Below the pieces are notes generated by a model. The model worked only from the letters and a program-made list of their open reading frames with translations. It was not told where the DNA came from and did not search any database. This document shows, piece by piece, positions 18,723-28,882 of a stretch of DNA of 64,000 bases. The translations under genes were made by a program, and so were the position numbers. Within the stretch, counting starts at the first letter, position 1. Each line of letters starts with the position of its first letter. The stretch is from Azospirillum brasilense (GTDB lineage Bacteria > Pseudomonadota > Alphaproteobacteria > Azospirillales > Azospirillaceae): the NCBI RefSeq assembly GCF_001315015.1, contig NZ_CP012914.1, positions 1,612,001 to 1,676,000 of the forward strand. The letters run 5' to 3'.

Positions 18723-19706
18723 ATGGCGACCGAGATCCACGCCGCCCGCCGCGAAACCGCGGCCCCAGTGACCGGAAGACCGGCCATGCCGGGCCTGCTG
18801 GCGCTCGCCGTGCTGCTGCTCGTGCTGATCGCCGCGCCCTACGTGCTGTACCCCGTCTTCGTGATGAAGGTGCTGTGCTTCGCGCTGTTCGCCTGCGCCT
18901 TCAACCTGCTGATCGGCTTCGCCGGTCTGCTCAGCTTCGGCCACGCCGCTTTCTTCGGAGGGGCGGCCTACATCACCGCCCACACGGTGAAGGTCTGGGG
19001 GCTTCCGCCGGAACTCGGCATCCTGCTGGGTACCGCCTTTTCCGCGACACTCGGCTTGGCCTTCGGGGCGCTGGCAATCCGGCGGCAGGGCATCTACTTC
19101 GCCATGATCACGCTGGCGCTGTCGCAGATGGTCTTCTTCATGGCGCTCCAGCTCAAGTTCACCGGCGGCGAGGACGGCATCCAGGCGGTGCCGCGCGGCC
19201 ATCTGTTCGGGGTGATCGACCTCAGCCAGTCGATGGCGATGTACTACACGGTGCTGGCGGTCTTCCTGTTCGGCTTCGCGGTGATCTGGCGCACCGTCCA
19301 TTCGCCCTTCGGGCAGGTCCTGAAGGCGATCCGCGAGAATGAGCCGCGCGCCATCTCGCTCGGCTACCGCACCGACCATTACAAGCTGATGGCCTTCGTC
19401 CTGTCCGCCGCGCTGGCCGGTCTGGCGGGGGGCACCAAGGCGATCGTATTCCAGCTCGCCACGCTGACCGACGTGCAGTGGCAGATGTCCGGCGCGGTGG
19501 TGCTGATGACCCTGCTGGGCGGCATCGGAACGCTGTTCGGCCCGGTGGTCGGGGCGGCGCTGGTGGTGACGCTGGAGAATTATCTGGCGGCGAGCAACCT
19601 GCCGGTGCCGGTGGTGATCGGCGTCATCTTCGTCGCCTGCGTGCTGCTGTTCCGCCGCGGCATCGTCGGGGAGATCGCCTCCCGCTTCGGCGGAAAACGC
19701 CCGTGA
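18723..19706 (+). CDS. Branched-chain-type ABC transporter permease, LivM-like
   Basis: A 327-residue inner-membrane permease. The LivM motifs are present: NLLIGFAGLLSFGHAAFFGG after the second helix, the GIYFAMITLALSQM helix, and the conserved cytoplasmic loop around FGQVLKAIRENEPRA. It partners the LivH-like subunit to form the translocation path. The 39-bp gap to the ATC-hydrolase-like gene, with no terminator between, puts that enzyme in the same transcript. Confidence 0.92.
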   Translation: MATEIHAARRETAAPVTGRPAMPGLLALAVLLLVLIAAPYVLYPVFVMKVLCFALFACAFNLLIGFAGLLSFGHAAFFGGAAYITAHTVKVWGLPPELGILLGTAFSATLGLAFGALAIRRQGIYFAMITLALSQMVFFMALQLKFTGGEDGIQAVPRGHLFGVIDLSQSMAMYYTVLAVFLFGFAVIWRTVHSPFGQVLKAIRENEPRAISLGYRTDHYKLMAFVLSAALAGLAGGTKAIVFQLATLTDVQWQMSGAVVLMTLLGGIGTLFGPVVGAALVVTLENYLAASNLPVPVVIGVIFVACVLLFRRGIVGEIASRFGGKRP

Positions 19707-19745
19707 GCCGGCTGAGAATTGCAGTTGTTCATTTGGGAGCACCGA

Positions 19746-20423
19746 ATGGTTGAGACGGTCCATCCATTTTACGAGGATCATCGCGGCGCGATGGAGGCCG
19801 CCATGCGCCAACGCCTTGATCTTGCCGAAGCGATGTTGGGCGAGCACATTCACCCATCCAGCGTTGATGGGATCAAGCGGGAGGTGATGGACGAGTTCGC
19901 CATCGTGCTCACGCAAATGCCCTATGTCGGCGGTGCGGAGAGTCGCATGAGCGACTTCTTCATGCGTCTCCTCGGCTTCATGGCGATCAGCCGGGTGCTC
20001 CAGCGGCACGGCGTGCCGCTGTCCGTGATCGGCGAGATCGAGCGGGACACCTACAAAGCCCAATTGCTCACCGTGCCTGAAGCGGAGCGTCTCGCCTCGG
20101 GGCAACACTTCCTGTCGCCAGAGAATCAGGCGTTTTTGCGTGAGCAGGCGGAGAAAAGCCGTCAGGAGCAGTTTCCCGAGGATTTCGTCTACGACTTCGT
20201 CGAGCCGGGTCCGGGCGATGATTTCGAGTTCGGCATCAACTACAAAGCCTGCGGTTTCTGCAAATTCGCGGCCCGCCATGGCGACAAGGACATTCTGCCG
20301 AACATCTGCGGTCTCGATTTCGACGCCTACGCGACACGCGGCATCCATCTGGAACGAACGCAAACCTTGGCCGGCGGCGCCAGCCACTGCGATTTCCGCT
20401 TCTCGCGGCTCCGATCGGCCTGA
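19746..20423 (+). CDS. L-2-amino-thiazoline-4-carboxylic acid hydrolase-like protein
   Basis: A 225-residue protein that I place in the ATC hydrolase family (PF14196). The family enzyme opens the thiazoline ring of L-ATC to give S- or N-carbamoyl-cysteine on the way to L-cysteine in some Pseudomonas. The C-terminal cysteine-bearing segment YKACGFCKFAARHGD, followed by ICGLDFDAYA, is the most conserved-looking part. I chose the ATG at 19746 because GGGAG lies 7-8 nt upstream, although a TTG at 19719 is in frame. It is the last gene of the ABC operon, which suggests the importer feeds it. Confidence 0.75.
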   Translation: MVETVHPFYEDHRGAMEAAMRQRLDLAEAMLGEHIHPSSVDGIKREVMDEFAIVLTQMPYVGGAESRMSDFFMRLLGFMAISRVLQRHGVPLSVIGEIERDTYKAQLLTVPEAERLASGQHFLSPENQAFLREQAEKSRQEQFPEDFVYDFVEPGPGDDFEFGINYKACGFCKFAARHGDKDILPNICGLDFDAYATRGIHLERTQTLAGGASHCDFRFSRLRSA

Positions 20424-20429
20424 GTGCCG

Positions 20430-20469
20430 GTTCCCGGAGGGGGCGATGGCGTCGCCACCCTCCGGGAAC
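20430..20469 (+). terminator. Hairpin between convergent genes
   Basis: A perfect 12-bp stem (20430-20441 with 20458-20469), extended inside the loop by a further short stem, sits between the ABC operon (plus) and alanine dehydrogenase (minus). No T-run follows on either strand. It probably marks both 3' ends. Confidence 0.6.
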
Positions 20470-20474
20470 GGAAC

Positions 20475-21593
20475 TCAAAGTCGCAGCGCTTCCTCCGCCG
20501 GCTGGTAACCCAGCCCCTGGGCGTCGGCGACCGCCTTGCAGGTGACTGCCCCGGCGTGGATGTTCAGCCCCGCCCGCAGATGCGGGTCGCGCGCCAGCGC
20601 CGCGCGGTACCCGCGGTCGGCGAGCGCCAGCGTGAAGGGCAGGGTGGCGTTGTTCAACGCGAAGGTCGAGGTGCGCGCGACCGCCCCCGGCATGTTGGCG
20701 ACGCAGTAATGGACCACCCCGTCGACCAGATAGGTCGGCTCGGCGTGGGTGGTGGGGTGCGAGGTCTCGAAGCAGCCGCCCTGGTCGATGGCGACGTCCA
20801 CCACCACGGCGCCCCGCCGCATCCGCTCGACCATCGCCTTGGTCACCAGCTTCGGCGCCTCGGCCCCCGGCACGAGGACCGCGCCGATGACGAGATCGGC
20901 GTCGAGCACATGCTCCTCGATCGTGTCGACCGTCGAATAGAGCGTCTGGAGCTTGGCGCCGAATTGCAGGTCCAGTTCCTTCAGGCGGGGCAGGGACTTG
21001 TCGATGACGACCACCTTCGCCTCCAGCCCCATGGCCATGCGGGCGGCGTTGGTCCCGACCACGCCGCCGCCCAGCACCACCACCTTGGCCGCCGGAACGC
21101 CGGGCACGCCACCGAGCAGGACGCCACGCCCGCCCTGCGCCTTCTCCAGGCAATGGGCACCGGCCTGGACCGACATGCGGCCGGCCACCTCGCTCATCGG
21201 CGCCAGGAGCGGCAGGCCGCCACGGGAGTCCGTCACCGTCTCGTATGCGATGGCGACGGCGCCGGAGTCCAGCAACTGCCTGGTCTGCTTCGGGTCGGGG
21301 GCGAGGTGCAGATAGGTGAACAGGATCTGCCCCCGGCGCAGCATCGCGCATTCCCGCGGCTGGGGCTCCTTCACCTTCACCACCATGTCCGCACGAGCGA
21401 AGACGGTTGCGGCGTCCGGTACGATTTCCGCCGCGGCGGCTTCATAATCCCCGTCGTCCAGCCCGATGGCGGCGCCGGCTCCCGCCTGCACCAGCACGCT
21501 GTGCCCGTGATGCGTCAGTTCACGGACCGAGGCCGGGGTCAGCCCGACGCGGTATTCATGGTTTTTGATTTCCGTCGGCACGCCGATGAGCAT
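20475..21593 (-). CDS. ald: Alanine dehydrogenase
   Basis: A 372-residue NAD-dependent enzyme that interconverts L-alanine and pyruvate plus ammonia. The N-terminal block [20 protein letters not shown], the NAD-binding [19 protein letters not shown] motif and VKVKEPQ are those of Ald. The length matches the family (about 371). I set the start at 21593 because GGAGG lies 6 nt upstream. An ATG two codons earlier overlaps it, and the longer open frame has no family similarity. No Lrp-type regulator gene adjoins it. Confidence 0.95.
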   Translation of the reverse strand: MLIGVPTEIKNHEYRVGLTPASVRELTHHGHSVLVQAGAGAAIGLDDGDYEAAAAEIVPDAATVFARADMVVKVKEPQPRECAMLRRGQILFTYLHLAPDPKQTRQLLDSGAVAIAYETVTDSRGGLPLLAPMSEVAGRMSVQAGAHCLEKAQGGRGVLLGGVPGVPAAKVVVLGGGVVGTNAARMAMGLEAKVVVIDKSLPRLKELDLQFGAKLQTLYSTVDTIEEHVLDADLVIGAVLVPGAEAPKLVTKAMVERMRRGAVVVDVAIDQGGCFETSHPTTHAEPTYLVDGVVHYCVANMPGAVARTSTFALNNATLPFTLALADRGYRAALARDPHLRAGLNIHAGAVTCKAVADAQGLGYQPAEEALRL

Positions 21594-21958
21594 GGGCATC
21601 CTCCGCGGGTGGGCCGGTGCCGGACCAGGACGGGCAGCGCGCCGGCTCAAGGTTTCTTGCCTCAGAATTTGGGGTGTGCTCCGGCCATCCGCATCACACT
21701 TGCGGTGCCGCTCGATGATTTTCTTTGGATCAATTAAAACACTCCATGAAATTTGATGCAAAACTCTCTGCAATAAATCTTGGTGGATATTCCTCTGTAT
21801 CCGCAAAAAAGTAGGTAAGGTTAGTTTTTAGAGTTGTGGAACTATTCTTCGCCACCATGGTATATGGATGCTTGTGTCGCACTGCACAAAAATCGCGGCA
21901 CTCAAGAAAAATGGGGGGAGCGTCCGATTCGGACGGAACGAAACCAGGAGCAAGGCAG
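21594..21958. other. AT-rich divergent intergenic region between ald and the phasin gene
   Basis: These 365 bp hold no supportable gene. The middle part (about 21700-21880) is clearly AT-richer than the surroundings. It should contain divergent promoters for ald and the phasin gene. A small inverted repeat (21785-21789 with 21798-21802) followed by an A-run is the only structure I see. I found no convincing EcfG or sigma-54 promoter. Confidence 0.6.
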
Positions 21959-22525
21959 ATGGCTTCAGAGAAGGACGCGCAGACCATCGCGCGCGACACC
22001 GCCGCCAAAGGCCGGAATGTTGCCGAGGACACCACCCGCCGCATGGCGGAAACCGCCGCGGAGACGACCCAGCGCGGTGCCGATACGGCCAGCGACATGA
22101 TGGGAAAGGCGACCCAGGTGGCTGGCCAAGTCGCCGGCCAGACCTCCGATCAACTCAACCGCATGATGGGCCTGTCCGCACAAGCCCAAGGCGAGGTCGC
22201 TCAACAGGCCCGCGAAAACATGGACGTCATGACGCAGTGCGGGTCCGTGCTGATGGACGGGATGCAGTCCATCATGCGCGAATGGATGGGCTTCGCCCAG
22301 GAGGCCATGGCCCGCAACGCGGAAGGCATCAACGCGATGATGCGCAGCCGGTCGGTCCAGGACCTCTACGCCGCGCAGAGCAGCATGGTCAAAGACGAGA
22401 TGGAACTTCTGCTGAACCGCAGCGTCAAGGTGTCGGAGCTGTCGGCGAAAACCGCGAACGACGCGGTGCGGCGGCTGAACGCGCGGGCCGAAGGGGCCGC
22501 GCGCCACATACGCCGCAGCGCCTGA
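21959..22525 (+). CDS. Phasin family protein
   Basis: A 188-residue amphipathic all-helical protein with a phasin_2-like region over about residues 75-175. The N-terminal 60 residues are a low-complexity Ala/Thr/Glu-rich helix with repeated T-A-E type units, typical of phasins that coat polyhydroxyalkanoate granules. The stretch EWMGFAQEAMARNAEGINAMMRSRS matches the phasin core. AGGAG precedes the ATG. No PHA synthase gene is near, so granule binding is inferred from family only. A strong terminator follows. Confidence 0.85.
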   Translation: MASEKDAQTIARDTAAKGRNVAEDTTRRMAETAAETTQRGADTASDMMGKATQVAGQVAGQTSDQLNRMMGLSAQAQGEVAQQARENMDVMTQCGSVLMDGMQSIMREWMGFAQEAMARNAEGINAMMRSRSVQDLYAAQSSMVKDEMELLLNRSVKVSELSAKTANDAVRRLNARAEGAARHIRRSA

Positions 22526-22554
22526 CGCTTCACCAAAGATCCATCCTGGCCTTG

Positions 22555-22591
22555 CGCCCCCGGACCGGCCGGTCCAGGGGCGTTCTTTTTT
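22555..22591 (+). terminator. Intrinsic terminator after the phasin gene
   Basis: A 14-bp GC stem with one mismatch (22555-22568 with 22569-22582) is followed by a T-rich tail (22583-22591). It ends the phasin transcript before the convergent nucleotidase gene. Confidence 0.85.
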
Positions 22592-22604
22592 GCGCGTGTT
22601 CCGG

Positions 22605-24140
22605 TCACTTCGCGACGATGCGGCCCTCGACCTTCGGGGCGACCGTTTTCTTCGCCTCCACATAATCCATGACCATCGTCGCCATCAGCACAGCGCCGGA
22701 GGCATCCACCACCGTCCGGCCGCGGGCCAGCGCGGCGTAGCCGTCCCCGCCCTTCAGCATGTAATCGTTGGTCGCCACGCGGTAGGTCCGGGCGGGGTCG
22801 AGCGGCTGGCTGGCCACGGTCACGCCGGTCACGCGGGTGCCGGACGGCAGCTTCGGGTCGTAGGTGAAGGTCAGTCCCGACACCTGCGGAAACCGTCCGG
22901 CCTTGTCCTCCACCTTCGACACGCCATGCTCCAATGCGGCCAGCAGGTCGGCGCCGGACAACAGCGTCAGCACGGCGACGTTGCCGAAGGGCATTTCCGC
23001 GAAGATGTCCTTGCGGGTCAGCGAACTGCCCGCCGGGTGCAGCGTGTCGGCGCGGATGCCGCCGCCGTTGGTGATGGCGACGTCGGCCTTCAGTCCGTCG
23101 CGCAGCGCGTCGGCGATCAGATTGCCCATCGTCGTCTCCTGCGAGCGGACGACGTCCTTGCGGCTGTCCAGGTCGGTTTCCGTCCGCCCGATCACCCCGG
23201 CCAGCGTGGCGTCGAGCTGGTCGGTGTAGCGCTTGACCAACGCCCCGACCTCGGCATCCGGGGCCACCCCGGTGGTGGTGACGAAGCGCCAGCCGGCGGG
23301 AGCGACGGTGGTCACAGGCCCTTTTTCGGTCGCTTTGGTGCTGACCGCCAGATCGATGACGCCGAGATAATGGCCGTCCGCCCCGGCCTTCAGGATCAGG
23401 GTCGAGCCCTCGTAGACGCTGATCGGGTCGTGGTCGTGGCCGCCCAGCAGGAGGTCGATGCCCTTCACCTTGACGGCCAGATCACGGTCCTCCGCGATGG
23501 TCTGGTGGGTCAGCGCCACGACGACGTTCGCCCCCGCGTCGCGCAGCGCCTTCACCGCCAGGGTCGCGGCGGCCTGCACGTTGGTGAAGGTGGCCTCCGC
23601 CCCGCCGCTGGACAGGTGCGCGGTTTCCGGGGTCAGGACACCGAGGAAGCCGACCTTGACGTCGCCGACCGTCTTCGTCCAGGTGGCGACCGAACCGGGA
23701 AACGGTTGGCCGTCCGGTCCGGCGATGTTGGTGCCGACCCAGGGGAACTTCGATTCGGCGATGCGGGCCTTAAGCACCTCCGTGCCGAAGTCGAACTCGT
23801 GATTCCCGAAGCCGACGACGTTCACGCCCATGGCGTTGAACAGGTCGGGCATCTGCGCGCCCCGCGTCGTCCCGGAGAGCAGGGAAGGGGACAGGAAATC
23901 GCCACCCACCGTCGTCAGCGCGCCGGCGCTGCGTTCCCGCTCCGTCTTCAGCACCGTCATCAGGGGGGCAAAGCCGCCGCGGCCCTTCACCGGCGAAATC
24001 TCGTAGATGTCGTTGAAGTGCAGGAAGGTCACCGTGCCGTTCTGCGCGGCGGCGGAGGTCGGAAACAGCAGGGTCGCGGGGAACAGCAGGGTGCCGGCAA
24101 GGGCGACGGCCCCCGCCAGCGTGCGAATCCGGGTCAGCAT
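22605..24140 (-). CDS. Periplasmic 5'-nucleotidase / UshA-like metallophosphatase
   Basis: A 511-residue secreted enzyme with signal peptide (about residues 1-36). The N-terminal calcineurin-like domain has FLHFNDIYEI, GGDFLSPS, FGNHEFDFG and LLGGHDHD, which bind two metals. The C-terminal 5'-nucleotidase domain has the substrate loops TNGGGIRADT and LKGGDGYA. It probably releases nucleosides and phosphate from periplasmic nucleotides. Thiosulfohydrolase SoxB belongs to the same superfamily, but no sox genes are near and the C-domain looks nucleotidase-like. I chose the ATG at 24140 because it starts the signal peptide. Confidence 0.9.
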   Translation of the reverse strand: MLTRIRTLAGAVALAGTLLFPATLLFPTSAAAQNGTVTFLHFNDIYEISPVKGRGGFAPLMTVLKTERERSAGALTTVGGDFLSPSLLSGTTRGAQMPDLFNAMGVNVVGFGNHEFDFGTEVLKARIAESKFPWVGTNIAGPDGQPFPGSVATWTKTVGDVKVGFLGVLTPETAHLSSGGAEATFTNVQAAATLAVKALRDAGANVVVALTHQTIAEDRDLAVKVKGIDLLLGGHDHDPISVYEGSTLILKAGADGHYLGVIDLAVSTKATEKGPVTTVAPAGWRFVTTTGVAPDAEVGALVKRYTDQLDATLAGVIGRTETDLDSRKDVVRSQETTMGNLIADALRDGLKADVAITNGGGIRADTLHPAGSSLTRKDIFAEMPFGNVAVLTLLSGADLLAALEHGVSKVEDKAGRFPQVSGLTFTYDPKLPSGTRVTGVTVASQPLDPARTYRVATNDYMLKGGDGYAALARGRTVVDASGAVLMATMVMDYVEAKKTVAPKVEGRIVAK

Positions 24141-24309
24141 CGATCTCGTCTCCCTGGGGAAGTTGAATGGCTTCCTTCGCGTCATCGCACTCTACGCCGT
24201 CCCGCGGCGTGGCGCATAGCCGCCTTGCACCGCTTGATTTCGCCGCCTCCGCCGTTCATGAACGGGGCATCCGCCCTGCGGACTAAGCTCCAACCGACGT
24301 GGCCCCTCC

Positions 24310-25023
24310 ATGCGCATCCTGGTCGTTCAGAACAACCGAAACGCCCCCGCCGGACTCGTCGGGGACGCGCTGGCCGAGTTCGGGGCGACGCTGGTCACCG
24401 TCGCCGCGGACGAGGGGGAGGCGCTGCCCACCACGCCGGAGGGCTATCACGGGCTGCTGGTGCTGGGCGGACCGCAGGACGCCTGGAACGACGGACAGGG
24501 GCCGCACTTTCCGCAGGTCATGGAGCTGATCCGCGCCTTCGCGGCGGAGGAGCGCCCGGTGATGGGCATCTGCCTGGGGGCGCAGTTGGCCGCCCGCGCC
24601 TTCGGCGCCCGCGTCTATCGTCATTCGGTGGCGGAGATCGGCGTGGGCGCGGTCCGGCTGTTCAACGCCGCCTCGGACGATCCGCTGCTCGGCGGGCTGG
24701 CGCCGGAGCTGCACATGGTGCAGTGGCACTACGACACCTTCGAGTTTCCCGAAGGCGCCGTGCCGCTGGCCTGGAGCGAAGCCTGCATGCGTCAGGCCTT
24801 CCGGCTCGGCCGCAACCTCTACGCCTTCCAGTTCCACCCGGAGGCCGACGCCGCCATCGTCCGCGGCTGGGCGGAGAAGTTCGGCGTCGACTCACGGGAG
24901 CGCAATCGGGCCATCCTCGACGGGCTGGACGCCGCGCTGGAGCGGCACCTGCCCGCCGCCGAAGCGGTCGCCCGGACGATCTCCCGCCGCTGGCTGGATC
25001 TGGTGATCGAACGGGCCGCCTGA
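24310..25023 (+). CDS. Class I glutamine amidotransferase-like protein
   Basis: A 237-residue GATase1 domain protein. The catalytic triad is intact: Cys88 in MGICLGAQL, with His176 and Glu178 in FQFHPEAD. It has no fused synthetase domain, so it belongs to the stand-alone group related to GuaA-type and YfeJ-like proteins or gamma-glutamyl hydrolases. The acceptor is not evident. It converges on the molybdenum cofactor gene with a 3-bp gap and shows no operon partner. Confidence 0.88.
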   Translation: MRILVVQNNRNAPAGLVGDALAEFGATLVTVAADEGEALPTTPEGYHGLLVLGGPQDAWNDGQGPHFPQVMELIRAFAAEERPVMGICLGAQLAARAFGARVYRHSVAEIGVGAVRLFNAASDDPLLGGLAPELHMVQWHYDTFEFPEGAVPLAWSEACMRQAFRLGRNLYAFQFHPEADAAIVRGWAEKFGVDSRERNRAILDGLDAALERHLPAAEAVARTISRRWLDLVIERAA

Positions 25024-25026
25024 ACC

Positions 25027-26637
<1,611 letters not shown>

Positions 26638-26652
26638 GGTGATGAACTCCTG

Positions 26653-27369
26653 TCAGGCCGCGCCGGCCTTGCGCCGTACGGCGGTGATCTGGGCCATGAC
26701 CGACAGGGCGATCTCCGCCGGGGTCACGGCGCCGATGTCCAGCCCGACCGGGGCGTGGATGCGCGCCAGCTCCGCGTCGGTCACGCCCTGCTCCTTCAAC
26801 CGCTCCAGCCGCTTGGCATGGGTGCGCTTGCTGCCGAGCGAGCCGACGTAGAAGGCCGGGGAGCGCAGCGCCACCAGCAGCGCCGGGTCGTCCAGCTTGG
26901 GGTCGTGGGTCAGGGTCACCACGGCGGTGCGGTTATCGATCGTCAGGGCAGACAGCGCCTCGTCCGGCCAGGAATCGTGCAGGGAAACGCCGGGGAAACG
27001 CGATTCCGTGGCGAAGGAGCCGCGCGGGTCGATCACCGTGACGGCGTAGCCGGTCAGCGCGGCGAGGGGAGCCAATGCCTGGGCGATGTGCACGGCGCCG
27101 ACCACCAGCAGGCGCAGCGGCGGGTTGTGGGTCTGGACGAACAGCTGGACGCCGTCCTCCTCCTCCTCCGGATCGCTGACGAGGCCGGAACGATCCTGGC
27201 GCAGCCTTTCCCGCACCTCTTCCAGAAGGTCGTCCTCCAGCCCGAAACCGCCGTGGACGGCGTCCTCGTAGACCAGCGTCTGCAGGCCGGTGCCGAGGTC
27301 GGTGACGAGGGCCACGGGACGCCCGGCCTTGCGGGCGGCCAGCAGCCGTTCGGTGATGTCGCGCTTCAT
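26653..27369 (-). CDS. XdhC-family protein (Rossmann domain part)
   Basis: A 238-residue protein with an XdhC C-terminal Rossmann domain. The nucleotide-binding start LLVVGAVHIAQALAPLA is followed by VTVIDPRGSFA, and the family ending AHAPVGLDIG-type motif appears as HAPVGLDIGAVTPAEIALSVMAQI. XdhC proteins bind and protect sulfurated molybdenum cofactor before insertion into hydroxylases. It overlaps the preceding XdhC_CoxI protein by 4 bp. Together the two carry the domains that XdhC has in one chain, although this protein also has its own N-terminal segment of about 90 residues. Confidence 0.9.
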   Translation of the reverse strand: MKRDITERLLAARKAGRPVALVTDLGTGLQTLVYEDAVHGGFGLEDDLLEEVRERLRQDRSGLVSDPEEEEDGVQLFVQTHNPPLRLLVVGAVHIAQALAPLAALTGYAVTVIDPRGSFATESRFPGVSLHDSWPDEALSALTIDNRTAVVTLTHDPKLDDPALLVALRSPAFYVGSLGSKRTHAKRLERLKEQGVTDAELARIHAPVGLDIGAVTPAEIALSVMAQITAVRRKAGAA

Positions 27370-27680
27370 TCCACGGCCTCGACATAGACCTGCACCCGGC
27401 CGCCGCAGGCCAGACCGACCTCCCAGGCCATCTCGTTGCTGACCCCGAAGGAGATCATCCGGGGCTCGCCGTCCTCCATGGTCTTGCGCGCCTCGTGCAC
27501 CACGGCCCCCTCGATGCAGCCGCCGGAGACGGAGCCGATCATCGAGCCGGCGTCGTCCACCGCCATCTGGCTGCCCACCGGGCGGGGGGAGGACCCCCAG
27601 GTGGCGACCACCGTCGCCAGCGCGACCTTGCGGCCTTCCGCGCGCCAGCCCGCGGCCTGCTCCAGAATATCGTCCTTCAT
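27366..27680 (-). CDS. XdhC_CoxI-domain protein (CoxF/CoxI-like)
   Basis: A 104-residue protein consisting only of the XdhC_CoxI domain: ATVVATWGSSPRPVGSQMAV, the SVSGGCIEGAVV motif and a C-terminal CGGRVQVYVE strand. In standard XdhC and CoxI proteins this domain is fused to the Rossmann domain. Here the Rossmann part is in the next gene, joined by an ATGA overlap. It overlaps the stop of the VWA gene by 4 bp as well. It should act in molybdenum cofactor sulfuration or insertion for the coxSLM enzyme. Confidence 0.9.
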   Translation of the reverse strand: MKDDILEQAAGWRAEGRKVALATVVATWGSSPRPVGSQMAVDDAGSMIGSVSGGCIEGAVVHEARKTMEDGEPRMISFGVSNEMAWEVGLACGGRVQVYVEAVE

Positions 27681-28876
27681 GCGGCCTCCTTCAGCCACTT
27701 GCGCAGGCTTTCGGCCCGTCGCGGCCCGTCGCGGTTCAACGCATCGGCGAGCCCGGCCAGACTGTTCAAGTTGTGGACCGGGCGGAAGTCGTCCACATGC
27801 GGCAACAAGGCCCGGATACCGCTGGATTTTGGTGCGAACCCCTCCCACCGCAAGAGCGGGTTCAGCCAGACCAGTCGGCGGCAGCTCTTGTGCAGCCGTT
27901 CGGCCTCCGCCGCAAGCCCTTCGCCGGCATCCCGGTCCAGCCCGTCGGTGATGAGCAGGACCACCGCGCCCTGGCCGAGGACCCGCCGCGCCCAGGTCCG
28001 GTTGAAGGCGTGCAGCGCCGTGCCAATGCGCGTCCCGCCCGACCAGTCGGCCACCGCCGCCGACACGGCGTCCAGCGCCACGTCCACGTCCTTGTGCCGC
28101 AGATGGCGGGTGATGTTGGTCAGGCGGGTTCCGAAGACGAAGCTGTGCACCCGGTCGCGGTCGTTGCTGAGCGCGTGCATGAAATGCAGCAGCATCCGCG
28201 AATAGCGCGTCATGGAGCCGGAGATGTCGCACAGCACGACCAGCGGCGGCGGCCGCGTGCGGCGGCTGCGCCGCGCCAGATCGGCGAGATCGCCGCCGGA
28301 GCGCAGCATCCGCCGCAGCGTCGCCCGCGGGTCCACGCGCGGCCCCCGCGGGTCGGGGCGGTGGCGGCGGGTCGTCACCTCGGCCACCGGCAGGGCGATG
28401 CGGGCGAGCATGCGCTTGGCCTCCGCCATCTCCGCCGCCGACATTTTCTCGAAGTCCTTCTCCTGCAACCGTTCCTGGGCCGAAACGGTGAAGGAAGCGT
28501 CCACCTCGATCTCCGACTTTTCCGGCCCCTCGGCCTCCGGCGCGGTGCCGCGCAGCGCGTCGGCGACGCGGCGGGACAGCGGGTCCTGGGTGTCCGGCGA
28601 CTCCGTGCGGATGGTCGGCAGCATCATCCCCATCATCCGCTTCAGGATGTCGGGGTTGCGCCAGAAGACGTGGAAGGCCTGATCGAAGACCTCGCGCTGG
28701 TCGCGCCGGTTCACGAAGACGGCGTGCAGCGCCCAGTAGAAATCCGCCCGGTTGCCGATCCCCACCGCCTCCACCGCCTCAACGGCCTGGAGCAGCTTGC
28801 CCGGCCCGACCGGCAGCCCCGCCGCCCGCAGCGCGCGGGCGAAATGCATCAGGTTGATGGCGAGACCGCCTTGCAT
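27677..28876 (-). CDS. coxE: VWA-domain protein, CoxE-like
   Basis: A 399-residue protein whose C-terminal half is a von Willebrand factor A domain with the MIDAS motif DISGSMTRYS. The N-terminal half resembles the DUF58/VWA CoxE family. CoxE pairs with the AAA+ ATPase CoxD to mature the copper- or sulfur-containing active site of CO dehydrogenase in Oligotropha; for form II enzymes the role is less certain. It is 6 bp downstream of the MoxR/CoxD gene and overlaps the XdhC_CoxI gene. Co-occurrence with the ATPase supports the CoxDE pair. Confidence 0.9.
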   Translation of the reverse strand: MQGGLAINLMHFARALRAAGLPVGPGKLLQAVEAVEAVGIGNRADFYWALHAVFVNRRDQREVFDQAFHVFWRNPDILKRMMGMMLPTIRTESPDTQDPLSRRVADALRGTAPEAEGPEKSEIEVDASFTVSAQERLQEKDFEKMSAAEMAEAKRMLARIALPVAEVTTRRHRPDPRGPRVDPRATLRRMLRSGGDLADLARRSRRTRPPPLVVLCDISGSMTRYSRMLLHFMHALSNDRDRVHSFVFGTRLTNITRHLRHKDVDVALDAVSAAVADWSGGTRIGTALHAFNRTWARRVLGQGAVVLLITDGLDRDAGEGLAAEAERLHKSCRRLVWLNPLLRWEGFAPKSSGIRALLPHVDDFRPVHNLNSLAGLADALNRDGPRRAESLRKWLKEAA

Positions 28877-28882
28877 CGTCTT

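Noticed and set aside
17649-20387. A 912-codon open frame on the minus strand across the ABC transporter genes
   Set aside because: It is antisense to five clear genes, rich in His, Gln and Arg in the manner of antisense GC-rich frames, and has no ribosome site.
21594-21958. EcfG-type stress promoter before the phasin gene
   Set aside because: A GGAAC at about 21837 has no CGTT at the right distance.
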